Notes: generated by a model not told the origin, from the letters alone. DNA of 64,000 nucleotides from Myxococcota bacterium (GCA_030748735.1 JASMLK010000027.1:1-64000); one strand, 5' to 3'; counted from the stretch's first letter, positions 52,014-63,766 are shown. Program-made: numbers and translations.

Positions 52014-55000
52014 ATGCTGAGGAAGATCGTCGAAGGTTCTGCGCGCAACCCGTTCCTGGTCGCCATCGGCATTGCGGCGCTGCTGGCATGGGGAAGCTAC
52101 GCCGTCGTCAACACGCCACTCGACGCGATCCCGGACCTGTCCGATGTGCAGGTGATCGTCTTCACGGAATACCCCGGCCAGGCGCCTCAAGTCGTCGAAG
52201 ACCAGGTCACCTATCCGCTCTCGACCGCGATGCTCGGCGTCCCGTTCGCGAAAGTCGTGCGGGGCTACTCGTTCTTCGGGCTGTCGTTCGTCTACGTGAT
52301 CTTCGAAGACGGCACCGACCTCTATTGGGCGCGCAGCCGGGTGCTCGAGTCACTCAACTTCGTTTCGGGACGCCTGCCCAAAGGTGTCAGTCCGACACTC
52401 GGACCGGACGCGACGGGCGTGGGCTGGATCTACGAATACGCGCTGGTCGATCGCACCGGCACCCACGATCTCGCGGCACTTCGCTCGGTTCAGGATTGGC
52501 ATCTCCGGTACGAACTCCAGAGCGTGCCCGGCGTGGCCGAAGTCGCGAGCGTCGGTGGTCACGTGCGTCAGTACCAGGTCGAAGTCGACCCGAACCAGCT
52601 CGCGATCTACGGGCTTTCGCTCGATCACGTCCGACACGCGATCGAGCGCAGCAATCGCGACATCGGCGGCAGGCTCGTCGAGCAGGCCGAAACCGAATTC
52701 ATGGTGCGCGGTCGCGGTTACATCGCATCGACGCAAGACCTCGAACAGATCGCCGTCGGGGCGAACGCAACCGGCACGCCGGTCCTGCTGCGAAACGTGG
52801 CCAGCGTGTCACTGGGACCGGAGCTGCGCCGCGGACTCACCGACCTCGACGGTGAAGGCGACGTCGCTGCGGGCATCGTCATCATGCGCTCCGGCGAGAA
52901 CGCGCTCGAGACCATCGCGAAGGTCAAGGAAAGACTCGCCCAACTCAGCGAGAGCCTTCCGGCCGGCGTCGAGATCGTCCCCGTCTACGATCGCGCGCCA
53001 TTGATCGAGCGCGCGATCGAAAACCTGCGTGAGAAGTTGTTCGAGCAGGGGTTCATCGTGGCGCTCATCTGCGTGGTGTTCCTTGCGCACGTGCGAAGCG
53101 CGCTCGTCGCCATCCTGCTCTTGCCGCTGGGCATCCTCTTTTCGTTCGTCGTGATGTTCCACCAGGGCATCAACGCGAACATCATGTCGCTCGGCGGGAT
53201 CGCGATCGCCATCGGCACCATGATCGACGCAGGCATCGTCATGGTGGAGAACGCGCACAAGCATCTCGAACGAGACGGCGGCAAGCGGCCGCGTCGGGAA
53301 ATCCTCATCGAAGCCGCGGTGGAAGTCGGGCCTTCGCTCTTCTTTTCGCTGCTCATCATCACCGTGTCGTTCTTGCCGATCTTCGCGCTCGAAGCGCAGG
53401 AAGGAAGGCTCTTCAAGCCACTCGCATTCACGAAGACCTATGCGATGGGAGGCGCCGCGCTTCTATCCATCACGGCCGTTCCCGCGCTCATGGTCTGGCT
53501 CGTGCGCGGGAAGGTCCGCCCGGAGCGAAAGAACCCCCTGAACCGACTCGCGCTCGCGGCCTATCGACCGCTACTGGCCGCTGCACTTCGCCATCGCTTC
53601 GTGGTGCTGGCCGTGGCGGTCCTGGTCTTGTTGTCGAGCCTGGTACCGCTCCAACGCATCGGCTCGGAATTCATGCCGCCGCTCGATGAAGGCGACCTGC
53701 TCTACATGCCCACCACCCTGCCGGGGCTCTCCATTACGAAGGCGCGGGAGATTCTCCAGCAGACCGATCGCCTGATCGCGACCGTGCCCGAAGTAGAGCG
53801 CGTATTCGGCAAGATCGGGCGCGCCGAAACCGCCACCGACCCGGCGCCACTGTCGATGATCGAGACCACCATCACGCTCAAACCCAAGAGCGAATGGCGG
53901 TCGGGCATGACGACCGAGAAGCTGATCGCCGAGCTGGACAGCTTGATTCGTTTTCCGGGTCTCACGAACGCGTGGACCATGCCGATCAAGACGCGGCTCG
54001 ACATGCTGGCGACGGGAATCAAGACCCCGGTCGGCATCAAGGTTTCGGGCCCCGACCTCTCCACGCTCGAAACCCTCGGGCGAGAGATCGAAGCCACGCT
54101 GCGAGATCTTCCCGGAACGCTCAGCGTCTATTCGGAGCGTGTCGTGGGCGGCAACTATCTCGACTTCGACGTCGACCGCGCGCAGATCGCTCGCTACGGG
54201 CTGACCGTCGGCGACGTTCAGGACGTGATCCAGACCGCGGTCGGCGGCATGAACATCAGCCAGACCGTCGAAGGCCTCGAACGCTACCCCGTGAATCTCC
54301 GCTACAGCCGCGAGCTTCGCAGCGATGTCGCAGCACTCAGGCGCGTACTCGTCCCCACTCCGAGCGGGGCCCAGGTGCCGCTCGAGCAACTCGCCGAGCT
54401 CCGCTTCACGAAAGGGCCGCCCGCGATCAAGACCGAAAACGCGCGACCGAACGCAACGATCATGGTCGACCTCGAAGGGATCGATGTCGGCACCTACGTG
54501 CGCAACGCCCGGGCGGCACTCGCCGAAGGTGTCGACCTGCCGCCCGGCTATTCACTCACCTGGAGTGGCCAGTTCGAATACCTCGAGCGCGCGATCGACC
54601 GCCTCATCCTGGTCGTGCCCGTCACCCTCGGCGTCATCTTCCTGCTGCTCTTCTTGAACTTCCGCGCGGTCGTCGACACCCTGCTCGTGATCGGTGCCAT
54701 TCCATTCGCACTCGTGGGCGGCCTCTTCCTGCTCTGGGTGCTCGACTACGACTTCAGCGTTGCGGTGGGCGCAGGCTTCCTCGCCCTGGCCGGGCTCACG
54801 GCGGAAACCGGCGTGATCATGCTGCTCTTCTTGAACCAGGCGCGAGCACGTGCTTCGCAGGCGGGAACACTGCGAACCGTCGAAGATCTCTGGCACACGA
54901 CGATCGAGGGCGCGACCTCGCGCGCACGCCCCCTGCTCATGACCGTGGCGTCCGACGTGATCGGACTGCTCCCGATCATGTGGGGTATCGGAACGGGCTC

Positions 55001-55139
55001 GGAGACCATGCGCCGCATTGCGGCCCCGATGGTGGGCGGCGTGCTGAGCGCGACGCTCGTCACCCTGTTCGTCATCCCGGTGCTGTACGTCGTGATCCAC
55101 GGGTGGAGGCTCCCCCGCGCCGAACGGTCGCCGAAATAG
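52014..55139 (+). CDS. cusA: heavy-metal efflux RND pump (CusA/CzcA family)
   Basis: A 1041-residue inner-membrane RND transporter of the heavy-metal efflux class. It has 12 membrane helices in two halves. Periplasmic motifs are DAIPDLSDVQVIV, GEYPGQAPQ-like segment and GSEFMPPLDEGDLLYMP, and in helix 4 GIAIAIGTMIDAGIVMVENAHKHL, which carries the acidic proton-relay position. The CusB partner with a Met-rich metal segment favours Cu(I)/Ag(I) over Co/Zn/Cd, but the substrate is not certain. Last gene of the pump operon; a strong hairpin follows. Confidence 0.94.
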   Translation: MLRKIVEGSARNPFLVAIGIAALLAWGSYAVVNTPLDAIPDLSDVQVIVFTEYPGQAPQVVEDQVTYPLSTAMLGVPFAKVVRGYSFFGLSFVYVIFEDGTDLYWARSRVLESLNFVSGRLPKGVSPTLGPDATGVGWIYEYALVDRTGTHDLAALRSVQDWHLRYELQSVPGVAEVASVGGHVRQYQVEVDPNQLAIYGLSLDHVRHAIERSNRDIGGRLVEQAETEFMVRGRGYIASTQDLEQIAVGANATGTPVLLRNVASVSLGPELRRGLTDLDGEGDVAAGIVIMRSGENALETIAKVKERLAQLSESLPAGVEIVPVYDRAPLIERAIENLREKLFEQGFIVALICVVFLAHVRSALVAILLLPLGILFSFVVMFHQGINANIMSLGGIAIAIGTMIDAGIVMVENAHKHLERDGGKRPRREILIEAAVEVGPSLFFSLLIITVSFLPIFALEAQEGRLFKPLAFTKTYAMGGAALLSITAVPALMVWLVRGKVRPERKNPLNRLALAAYRPLLAAALRHRFVVLAVAVLVLLSSLVPLQRIGSEFMPPLDEGDLLYMPTTLPGLSITKAREILQQTDRLIATVPEVERVFGKIGRAETATDPAPLSMIETTITLKPKSEWRSGMTTEKLIAELDSLIRFPGLTNAWTMPIKTRLDMLATGIKTPVGIKVSGPDLSTLETLGREIEATLRDLPGTLSVYSERVVGGNYLDFDVDRAQIARYGLTVGDVQDVIQTAVGGMNISQTVEGLERYPVNLRYSRELRSDVAALRRVLVPTPSGAQVPLEQLAELRFTKGPPAIKTENARPNATIMVDLEGIDVGTYVRNARAALAEGVDLPPGYSLTWSGQFEYLERAIDRLILVVPVTLGVIFLLLFLNFRAVVDTLLVIGAIPFALVGGLFLLWVLDYDFSVAVGAGFLALAGLTAETGVIMLLFLNQARARASQAGTLRTVEDLWHTTIEGATSRARPLLMTVASDVIGLLPIMWGIGTGSETMRRIAAPMVGGVLSATLVTLFVIPVLYVVIHGWRLPRAERSPK

Positions 55140-55141
55140 CA

Positions 55142-55172
55142 AGCGCCCGGATGCCGTTCGTATCCGGGCGCT
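55142..55172. terminator. bidirectional terminator between cusA and fusA
   Basis: A perfect 11-bp stem, AGCGCCCGGAT / ATCCGGGCGCT, with a 9-nt loop, starts 2 bp after the cusA stop and lies 49 bp from the convergent fusA end. Confidence 0.75.
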
Positions 55173-55220
55173 CGGTGTGACGTTGGTGGTCGACGTGAAG
55201 GACGACCGTGCAAGCGACGG

Positions 55221-57323
<2,103 letters not shown>

Positions 57324-57689
57324 GGTCTGGCCTTCTTTGGATTGCGATGCTCTGATTCTGGTGCGTGGGCTTTGCTCGGTATGAGATTCACACCGCAGCG
57401 ATCCATTCCGATCTCGAATGGATCAGATGGCTTGTTGCCAGCCCGCGGCCGATCGCTGAAGGAGATCTTCGGCTTCCGGCGGAAGCGGCTGAATCCTTCA
57501 ACTGCGGTCGCTCGTCACGCGTGTGACGAGATGCGATGGGCTGCGATTGACTTCGCTTGTGGACTGGGGGGGACCCGCTCAGGGGACGGTCTCGGGTCCT
57601 TAGTGGCCGCGCACTCTAGCTAGGTGTCAAAGGCTTTTCCAGCGGGGAAACCCCCGTCGCGATTGACGAATCGCTGGTCCCCGTGGGAA
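57324..57689. promoter_or_regulatory. gene-less region upstream of fusA
   Basis: A 366-bp region between the infA-led operon and fusA. It must hold the fusA promoter, and a ribosome-binding sequence AAGAAGG lies 7 bp before the ATG. No other feature was recognised; rpsG/rpsL, the common upstream neighbours, are absent. Confidence 0.4.
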
Positions 57690-58460
57690 TCAGCTGCCGC
57701 GGAAGTGCGCGGTCATGTGATGAGCGAGCGCTTCGCTCGAATAGCGCGATGCAGTCCCGATCGGACAGGCGAGCCTGGCGTCGCAACGCGAGGCGCATTG
57801 CGCTTCGCGGTGCCGCCAATCGCTGCAGCGAGCGATGTCGATTCCCACCTCGCCGACGGCTCCGGCCGGGCATGCGACGACGCACGGGGCAGCGCAATCA
57901 CTGCAGAAATCAGGGGTGGGAGGCGCTTCGCTTCCGGCTGGGGCGGCGCGATCGGTCAAGAGAACCGCGCGAATCGCGAACCAGGGGCCGTGCTCGCGGT
58001 GCAGCAGCACGCCGATGCGGCTGCGCACACCCAGCCCTGCGGCGTGGGCAATGGCCACGAAGTCGGCGAACTCACCCTCCCCGGCCCCGCGCCGTTCCCA
58101 ATAGAAGAGTGCGCGGCTTTCGACGTCTCGTTCGCGAAGTTGCGCGACGACCGTGGTCACGCGCGCTTCGCAAACCTCGTCCAGCGGATGCGGGCTGTCG
58201 GGGCGCTCGCCACGTGCATGTTCGTAGAATGCCGAGCCGCCAGACCCGATCACGTAGGCCGATGCGGCGCCGGGCAGAAGTGCACCGCTCTGCCAGGCGT
58301 CGGGGACGAGCGAATCGTAGGTGTCGACGCGGAGCACCCCCGCGACGTTGAGGCCGCAAGCGCCCAGAGCGGGCTCGAAGCCCAGGGCATCGGGTGTGCC
58401 AGCGACCGGCATCGACCCGGTCCGCGGCAGCGACGCTCCGTTCTCAGCCGAGTCGATCAT
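57690..58460 (-). CDS. QueG-like iron-sulfur protein
   Basis: A 256-residue protein whose C-terminus has a double-cluster ferredoxin-like region: CSDCAAPCVVACPAGAV, then RCSDW and QCASRCDARLACPIGTASRY. The N-terminal part (GLNVAGVLRVDTYDSLVPDA, and RSRIGVLLHREHGPWFAIRAVL) fits epoxyqueuosine reductase-type proteins, which reduce the tRNA base using cobalamin. It is shorter than QueG (about 350), so a related role is more likely than queuosine synthesis. The start is ATG 58460; the track start 58682 overlaps fmt. It overlaps the formyltransferase gene by 17 bp. Confidence 0.75.
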   Translation of the reverse strand: MIDSAENGASLPRTGSMPVAGTPDALGFEPALGACGLNVAGVLRVDTYDSLVPDAWQSGALLPGAASAYVIGSGGSAFYEHARGERPDSPHPLDEVCEARVTTVVAQLRERDVESRALFYWERRGAGEGEFADFVAIAHAAGLGVRSRIGVLLHREHGPWFAIRAVLLTDRAAPAGSEAPPTPDFCSDCAAPCVVACPAGAVGEVGIDIARCSDWRHREAQCASRCDARLACPIGTASRYSSEALAHHMTAHFRGS

Positions 58461-59367
58461 CCTCTTGCACACCCTGTTCGGCCGCCGCGGTCTTCTTGCC
58501 ATCCGCACCACGCGCCTTGGCGACGAACACCGCGCCCTTGCCACACGCCACCACGATGCCACCGTCGCGCACCGCGACCACGGTGCCGGGCTCTCGCGCG
58601 ACCGAAGCGTCATCGAGCCGGCCCCCGAAGAGCCGGATGTCCTCGTCACCACGCCGGGCGAGCGCACCCGGCGAGGGATCACAACCGCGGATCTTGCGAT
58701 CGACGACGACCGCGTCCTCGCTCCAATCGATGCGCGCCGCTTCGTCGTTCACCAGCCCCTGCTCACTCGCTCCCGCTTCGCTTTGCTCCACGAACTGCGC
58801 CGAGCCATCCGCCACGCCGCTCACCGCGTCGAGCATGGCGGTCACACCCATCGGATAGAGCTTGTCGAAGTAGAGCGAGCCCATGGTGTCCTGGTTGCTG
58901 ATCTCGACACCACCGCGTTGCACGACGAGCGGGCCCGCGTCCACACCCTCGGTCACCTTGAAGACACTCACTCCGCTTTCGCGCGCACCCATGATGATCT
59001 GCCACGAGAGCGCCGCGCCCCCGCGAAACGCGGGCAAGAGCGATGGATGGAAGCAGAGGGAGCCCTGGGGCGGCGCATCGGTGATTTCGGGCGGCAGGAT
59101 CGCCGTCGTGAACGGCAACACATTCAGGTCGACGTCGAAGCGCTTGTACTCGTCGACGATCTCGGGGATCGCGACACCCTTCTTGCGGAAGCGCTTGTAG
59201 CGAAAGAGCGGCCAGCCGCGCTCTTCGGCGAGCGTCGCCAACGGATCGGGGCGGCCTGCGTCCGGAGGTGCGTAGACGACGGCGATCTCGAAGCCGGCGT
59301 CTGCGAGTTTCTCGGTCACCTCTGCACCGAAGGGGGCCTGTCCAAAGACGGCGAGCTTGAGCGACAT
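58444..59367 (-). CDS. formyltransferase-fold protein (10-formyl-THF dehydrogenase N-domain/Fmt-like)
   Basis: A 307-residue two-domain protein. The N-terminal hydrolase/transferase domain opens with LKLAVFGQAPFGAEVTEKLA, then ELNVLPFTTAILPPEI-type sequence and the catalytic FHPSLLPAFRGGAALSW. The Asn before His of Met-tRNA formyltransferases is not conserved (LCFHPS), matching the N-domain of ALDH1L1, which hydrolyses 10-formyl-THF. The C-terminal domain (about 205-305) is OB-like. It lies in the infA operon. Whether it serves initiator-tRNA formylation or folate turnover is undecided. Confidence 0.8.
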   Translation of the reverse strand: MSLKLAVFGQAPFGAEVTEKLADAGFEIAVVYAPPDAGRPDPLATLAEERGWPLFRYKRFRKKGVAIPEIVDEYKRFDVDLNVLPFTTAILPPEITDAPPQGSLCFHPSLLPAFRGGAALSWQIIMGARESGVSVFKVTEGVDAGPLVVQRGGVEISNQDTMGSLYFDKLYPMGVTAMLDAVSGVADGSAQFVEQSEAGASEQGLVNDEAARIDWSEDAVVVDRKIRGCDPSPGALARRGDEDIRLFGGRLDDASVAREPGTVVAVRDGGIVVACGKGAVFVAKARGADGKKTAAAEQGVQEDDRLG

Positions 59368-59418
59368 CGCGGGGGGTCCTCTTTGCTGGAATCGAATGAG
59401 TATGGAAGCAGGCCGGCG

Positions 59419-60084
59419 TCAGCGTGCGAGTGACGCGCGATCGCCGACCTTGCTGTAGAGCCTCGCCGGATTACCGGTCACGACGGTGTGGGGTTCGACG
59501 ATGCCACGCACGAGCGATCGCGTCCCCACGACGCTCTCGCGGCCGATCGTCGCACCGCGCAGGATCGTCGAATCCGCGGCGATCCACACGTGATCTTCGA
59601 TGCGCACGGGCAAAGAGACCTCGGGGTGCTCGCTGTCGACGGGGTGCTGATCCGAATCGAACACCCGCGAGCCCATGCCGAGCAACACGTTTTCGCCGAC
59701 ATCGACTTCGACCTTGGCGCTCAACATGCAGCTATTGAGTTGGCTGGCCCGCCCGACCCGGAGATACCCGCTCTCGAAGGCCCGGAGAAACAACGGACCC
59801 AATTCCGAGCGCAGCCAGACGTCGTTCTCGATCTTGACCTCGGCGTTCGCCGCAACGCTGAACCGCACGCCATCGCGGATGCGCTCGGCCACGACGCCGT
59901 CGCCGATCGAGAGCTTCGCTCCTGGTGCCAGGTCGAAGCGCGCGACGGCGAGGTTCGTGCTTGCGCCGGGATGGATGTCGAGACCCGGGTGGCGGACCAT
60001 CAACATACGCAGGCGCACGCGATCCCAGGCCCGAACCCCCTTCAAGAGCAAGACCTGCAAGCGGAAGAGCAGACGGGAAACCAT
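59419..60084 (-). CDS. left-handed beta-helix acyltransferase
   Basis: A 221-residue protein with an N-terminal amphipathic stretch and a hexapeptide-repeat helix: LSIGDGVVAERIRDGVRF, VEVDVGENVLLGMGSRVFDSD, HVWIAADSTILRGATIGRESVVG, and the typical GNPARLYSKVG ending. Such enzymes acetylate sugars of surface polysaccharides. It follows infA by 21 bp, an unusual partner, and precedes the formyltransferase gene by 51 bp. Substrate unknown. Confidence 0.85.
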   Translation of the reverse strand: MVSRLLFRLQVLLLKGVRAWDRVRLRMLMVRHPGLDIHPGASTNLAVARFDLAPGAKLSIGDGVVAERIRDGVRFSVAANAEVKIENDVWLRSELGPLFLRAFESGYLRVGRASQLNSCMLSAKVEVDVGENVLLGMGSRVFDSDQHPVDSEHPEVSLPVRIEDHVWIAADSTILRGATIGRESVVGTRSLVRGIVEPHTVVTGNPARLYSKVGDRASLAR

Positions 60085-60105
60085 CGCCCTGGGACGGGCC
60101 GGGGC

Positions 60106-60351
60106 TCAGCCCTGGCCGGGGCCGCTCTGACCTTCGCGCAGGCGGAAGGTGATGAAGCCATGGGTCGGGTCGTAGGGAGAAAGCCCAACGGTCACGCGGT
60201 CGCCGGGGATCACGCGGATCCGAAAGCGCCTCATGCGGCCCGACAACTGAGCGGTGACTTCCTGACCTGATTCGAGGGTGATCTGATATCGGCCACCGCC
60301 CAGAATCTTGTCGACACTGCCTGTCGCCTGGATGAGGTCGTCGCGCGCCAA
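60106..60351 (-). CDS. infA: translation initiation factor IF-1
   Basis: An 81-residue OB-fold protein. MARDDLIQATGSVDKILGGGRYQITL and SGRMRRFRIRVIPGDRVTVGLSPYD carry the usual IF-1 pattern, and the C-terminus is extended by a glycine-rich tail (GQSGPGQG) compared with the 72-residue E. coli form. It is first in an operon-like run with an acyltransferase, a formyltransferase-like gene and a QueG-like gene. Confidence 0.95.
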   Translation of the reverse strand: MARDDLIQATGSVDKILGGGRYQITLESGQEVTAQLSGRMRRFRIRVIPGDRVTVGLSPYDPTHGFITFRLREGQSGPGQG

Positions 60352-60501
60352 ATGCCTGCTCCCGTGTTGCTGTTTCCTCGAGTGTGATCACCCGAACTCG
60401 CGCAGACCCTAGCGGAAAGGACCGCCACTGAGAACCCAGGGTCAATTCAGGCCGAACTCCGCGACCGCGCTCGCGAAAGAGATGCTAGCCTCGCCCGCCG
60501 C

Positions 60502-60593
<92 letters not shown>

Positions 60594-60673
60594 CCAACAC
60601 TCATCTTTTTGGGTGTCCCGGGCGGCATTTCGCTGACGAGATCAACCCACGCCATCAATCTCTCGAGAACCAG

Positions 60674-62518
60674 CTACGAGAGTTCCGAGCCGTTGGCGGC
60701 ACCGGCGACCTCTTCGGGTGATCTAACGTGCTGGTAGAAGGCAATGATGTCTCTGAGGTTGATATGACCGAGCAATCCTCCGCGCTCACCGGTGGTCTCG
60801 ACGATCGGTAGGTTCTCGAATTCACCTTCACCGAAGAACTCGAGCGCTCGGATCAAGCTGTCCCCAGGGCTGAGATGGATGATGCGCCGGTTGGCGAGAT
60901 CGTGCGCGACCACGAGAGGTCCGAGGTCTTCGATGTTCTCTCGATCGGCGATCTCGTTGAGTGACAAGAGGCCAGACAGTTCACCGCAGTCATTCGCGAG
61001 CAATAGGTCGCTGTGCCCTGTGCTCTCCGCGACGGATTCGATCTCGGAGAGTCGCGCCTGTGGAGATACGATCGCTGACCGGTCGTAGACACCGCGCATG
61101 GCCTCACCGATCGTGACGCGGTTGAGAACTCTCGGATTCATCTCCCAGAGGTGAGCTCGTGTCGCGAATTTGTTGTCGACCTGCGCGACGTAGATCGACC
61201 AGCGCCGCGACGTCACGAGAGCAATGATGGCCACAACCATCAACGGCGGCAGGAGTTCGTAGGCGCCGGTGAGCTCGCTGACCATCATGAGTGAGGCGAT
61301 CGGAGCGTTTGCGACGCCAGCGAAGAACGCCCCCATTCCAACGATGACGAACGGAGTCACATCGGGAACGAGTTCGGGAAAGGCTTGATGACTCAGCATT
61401 CCGACGCATCCCCCCAACATCGAGCCAATGAAGAGACTTGGAGCAAAGACACCACCGGATCCTCCCGACGAAATCGTAAACGAAGTCGTCACGATCTTGA
61501 GCACTGCGAGTGTCGCAAGCAGTCCCACGGTGATATCGAGCCCGTCGACGGGCTTACGGAGAATCAGTTGTTGGACGTATCCGAACCCCTGGCCCATTAC
61601 TTGTGGATAGGCGAGGCCGACCAAACCGACGAGAAGTCCGCCTAGCGGCGGGACGAGGTACCGGTTGATGGGCAGCCTGTCGAAGAAGAGTCGCTTCGAA
61701 CCATGGAGGAAGTTCACGTACAGGTAGCCCGCCCCCGAGCAAACGAGGCCGAGTACGGCATAGAAGAGGAGCTGTATCGGGGTGTGAAACGTGTCACTGC
61801 TGTAAGCGAAAACGTGATGAAAGCCGTTTGCCGAGCAAAATACGGTGTAGGCGGTGACGGACGACAGAATCGCGGGGGTCAGTGCGTCGGTCTCGAGGTC
61901 TTCCTTGTAGAGGACTTCGACGGCCGTGAGTGCTCCGCCGAGTGGTGCGCGAAAGATCGCACCGAGTCCGCCGGCTGCGCCGGCCACCATCATCGTACGT
62001 CGGGCCCGCGCTCCCATCTTGAGATAGCCGCCCAATGCGGATCCGATTCCCGCACCAATCTGAGCGATTGGCCCTTCTTTCCCCGCGCTACCACCGGATG
62101 AGAGGGTTGCGAGAGTGGCCAGCGACTTGACCAGCGGCACGCGACCTCGCATCGCTCCGGCTTTGTTGTGGAACGCATCGATGTATCCGTCTGTGCCCGT
62201 GCCCTCGGCTTCTGGAGCAAAGGTCTTCACGAGGAGGCCCGAAACGAGCCCACCCGCGACGGGAAGAACAAATAGAACCCACCGCCTCGGTGGACCGTCA
62301 GGCATCAGCGCACCAGATGCCTCGCCGGACGGGTGCGGCAAATTCACCTGCGCCCACCATCCCATCGTGACTTCGGTGGCGACGTGCAACAGTTCGTTGA
62401 AGAGGATCGCCCCGAAGCCTGAGAGCAAGCCGATCGCTATGGAGTACAGGTAGATGGTTCGAGGGTTCAGGCTGGTGAAGAGCCGCTGCAGCACCTTGAA
62501 TTCGGGCCGCGATTTCAT
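60674..62518 (-). CDS. ClC-family chloride channel/transporter with CBS domains
   Basis: A 614-residue membrane protein with the ClC fold. The gating-glutamate motif is SGGSAGKEGPIAQIGAGIGS and the selectivity region GGSGGVFAPSLFIG follows later. The C-terminal 190 residues hold two CBS domains (TIGEAMRGVYDRSAIV, GLLSLNEIADRENIEDLG, INLRDIIAFYQHV). The GKEGP glutamate is consistent with an exchanger. Base composition is less GC-rich than in its neighbours. The start ATG 62518 has AAGGAAG in front and overlaps a small frame. Confidence 0.92.
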   Translation of the reverse strand: MKSRPEFKVLQRLFTSLNPRTIYLYSIAIGLLSGFGAILFNELLHVATEVTMGWWAQVNLPHPSGEASGALMPDGPPRRWVLFVLPVAGGLVSGLLVKTFAPEAEGTGTDGYIDAFHNKAGAMRGRVPLVKSLATLATLSSGGSAGKEGPIAQIGAGIGSALGGYLKMGARARRTMMVAGAAGGLGAIFRAPLGGALTAVEVLYKEDLETDALTPAILSSVTAYTVFCSANGFHHVFAYSSDTFHTPIQLLFYAVLGLVCSGAGYLYVNFLHGSKRLFFDRLPINRYLVPPLGGLLVGLVGLAYPQVMGQGFGYVQQLILRKPVDGLDITVGLLATLAVLKIVTTSFTISSGGSGGVFAPSLFIGSMLGGCVGMLSHQAFPELVPDVTPFVIVGMGAFFAGVANAPIASLMMVSELTGAYELLPPLMVVAIIALVTSRRWSIYVAQVDNKFATRAHLWEMNPRVLNRVTIGEAMRGVYDRSAIVSPQARLSEIESVAESTGHSDLLLANDCGELSGLLSLNEIADRENIEDLGPLVVAHDLANRRIIHLSPGDSLIRALEFFGEGEFENLPIVETTGERGGLLGHINLRDIIAFYQHVRSPEEVAGAANGSELS

Positions 62519-62778
62519 TGCGCTTCCTTGGCTGTTCTTGCGGTGGAGGTGAGCGCAAGATACATCGCATGAGCAGCGATTGCGGCGCCAACTCGCTCCT
62601 GGAGTAGCTGCTTCATGATCGTAGGGAGTTCTTTCGAGTTGCCAAACCCCGATAGGTACATCGCATTCAGCACAGATGCCTGCCTTGAACTATCGACGCA
62701 GTTGTTGGTTCGGCCGCAGATCATCGACACGTGGCTCGACGCGCACCGCCCGGCAGCGGCCGCTGTCCCGAGGAACAC
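62515..62778 (-). CDS. possible small protein upstream of the ClC gene
   Basis: An 87-residue frame whose TGA overlaps the ClC ATG (ATGA), which suggests translational coupling. The sequence (KELPTIMKQLLQERVGAAIA, MYLALTSTARTAKEAQ) belongs to no family I know. It could be noncoding remains between the broken trkH and the ClC gene. Confidence 0.25.
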   Translation of the reverse strand: MFLGTAAAAGRCASSHVSMICGRTNNCVDSSRQASVLNAMYLSGFGNSKELPTIMKQLLQERVGAAIAAHAMYLALTSTARTAKEAQ

Positions 62779-62823
62779 ACTTCAGGAATGGTCCGTCATC
62801 GGAACCCCAGGGCGGTGCCTGCC

Positions 62824-63530
62824 CTACGGCTTCCAAAAACGCGGGAGCATCAGAGCAAGAACAGCGAAGAACTCGAGCCGCCCCAGCCACATGAGGAGAA
62901 TCATCACGAGTTTCTGCCATCCCGCGAAGAATGCGAAGTTCTCTGTGGGGCCGACCGACGACAGGCCAGGCCCGATGTTCGAAACGGTCGCAAGCGAGGC
63001 CGTCGCAGCTGTCACGATGTCGGTGTCCCCCACCGACAGCAAGAGGGCGCCGCCTCCACAGCCGAGTGCCCAGAAGAGGAGAAGTGCTGTGACTCCTCGG
63101 GCACGACCTGGTCGCCGACGGTGATGGCAACAACCGAGTTGGGGCTGAACGTCAGGCGAACCTCTCGGAGGGCGACTTTGGCTCCGATCAGCAACCGGAT
63201 GACCTTCGCGCCACCAGCGGTCGAGCCAGCGCAGCCGCCAACGAACATCAACGAGAGAAGCGTGGCGTGGGCGAATCCCGGCCAGCCTGAGAAGTCCGCT
63301 GTAGCGAAGCCAGTCGTCGTGAGGAGGGAGACGACCTGGAAGGTGGCATCGAACAGTGCATGGACAGGGGCAGTGTCGATGCCTGAAGCGTAGATGTCGA
63401 CTGCGACAACGGCCGCCGCAAAGGCTGCCATCGAGAGATAGACACGGAACTCGACGTCGCGGAGGGCTTCCAATCTGGCGTGGCCCAAGAGCGAATAGTA
63501 AAGGGCGAAGTTCACACCCGCGGCCCGTCG
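62824..63530 (-). pseudogene. trkH potassium transporter subunit, truncated and frameshifted
   Basis: Two minus-strand frames together cover the C-terminal half of a Trk/Ktr potassium-transport membrane protein. Frame 1 (to about 63097) has AAGVNFALYYSLLGHARLEA, VVSLLTTTGFATADFSGWPG and FVGGCAGSTAGGAKVIRLLI. Frame 2 (from about 63090 down to 62824) has FWALGCGGGALLLSVGD, ATVSNIGPGLSSVGPTENFA and MWLGRLEFFAVLALMLPRFW. They join if one base is restored near 63091-63097 (GACTCCTC). The N-terminal half of about 250 residues is missing, and the frame before AAGVNF is unrelated. So it is a truncated pseudogene; a sequencing error explains only the frameshift. Confidence 0.85.
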
Positions 63531-63766
63531 AGCGACCCAGGTGTCAACGAAGCGATCCTGGGGGGGGCCTGCGTCGACGGCAACGGAGGTTGGTAGTGAA
63601 CCTGCGACTGGTGTTGCGCGGCCTTTCTGGGAATCGCGCCGAAACCCAACCTGTCCTTCCTGCATGAGTGGCACGCCGCTTGCTGTGAGACCTGTAGCTC
63701 AACCCGAAACACGACCTCTGGCGGTACGAGCCCGTGACCGCCTTCGCACGATTTCAGTCTGAACCC

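Noticed and set aside
62690-63133. 147-residue ORF as a separate gene in the trkH region
   Set aside because: It overlaps the two frames that together spell the TrkH C-terminal half and shows no sequence logic of its own.
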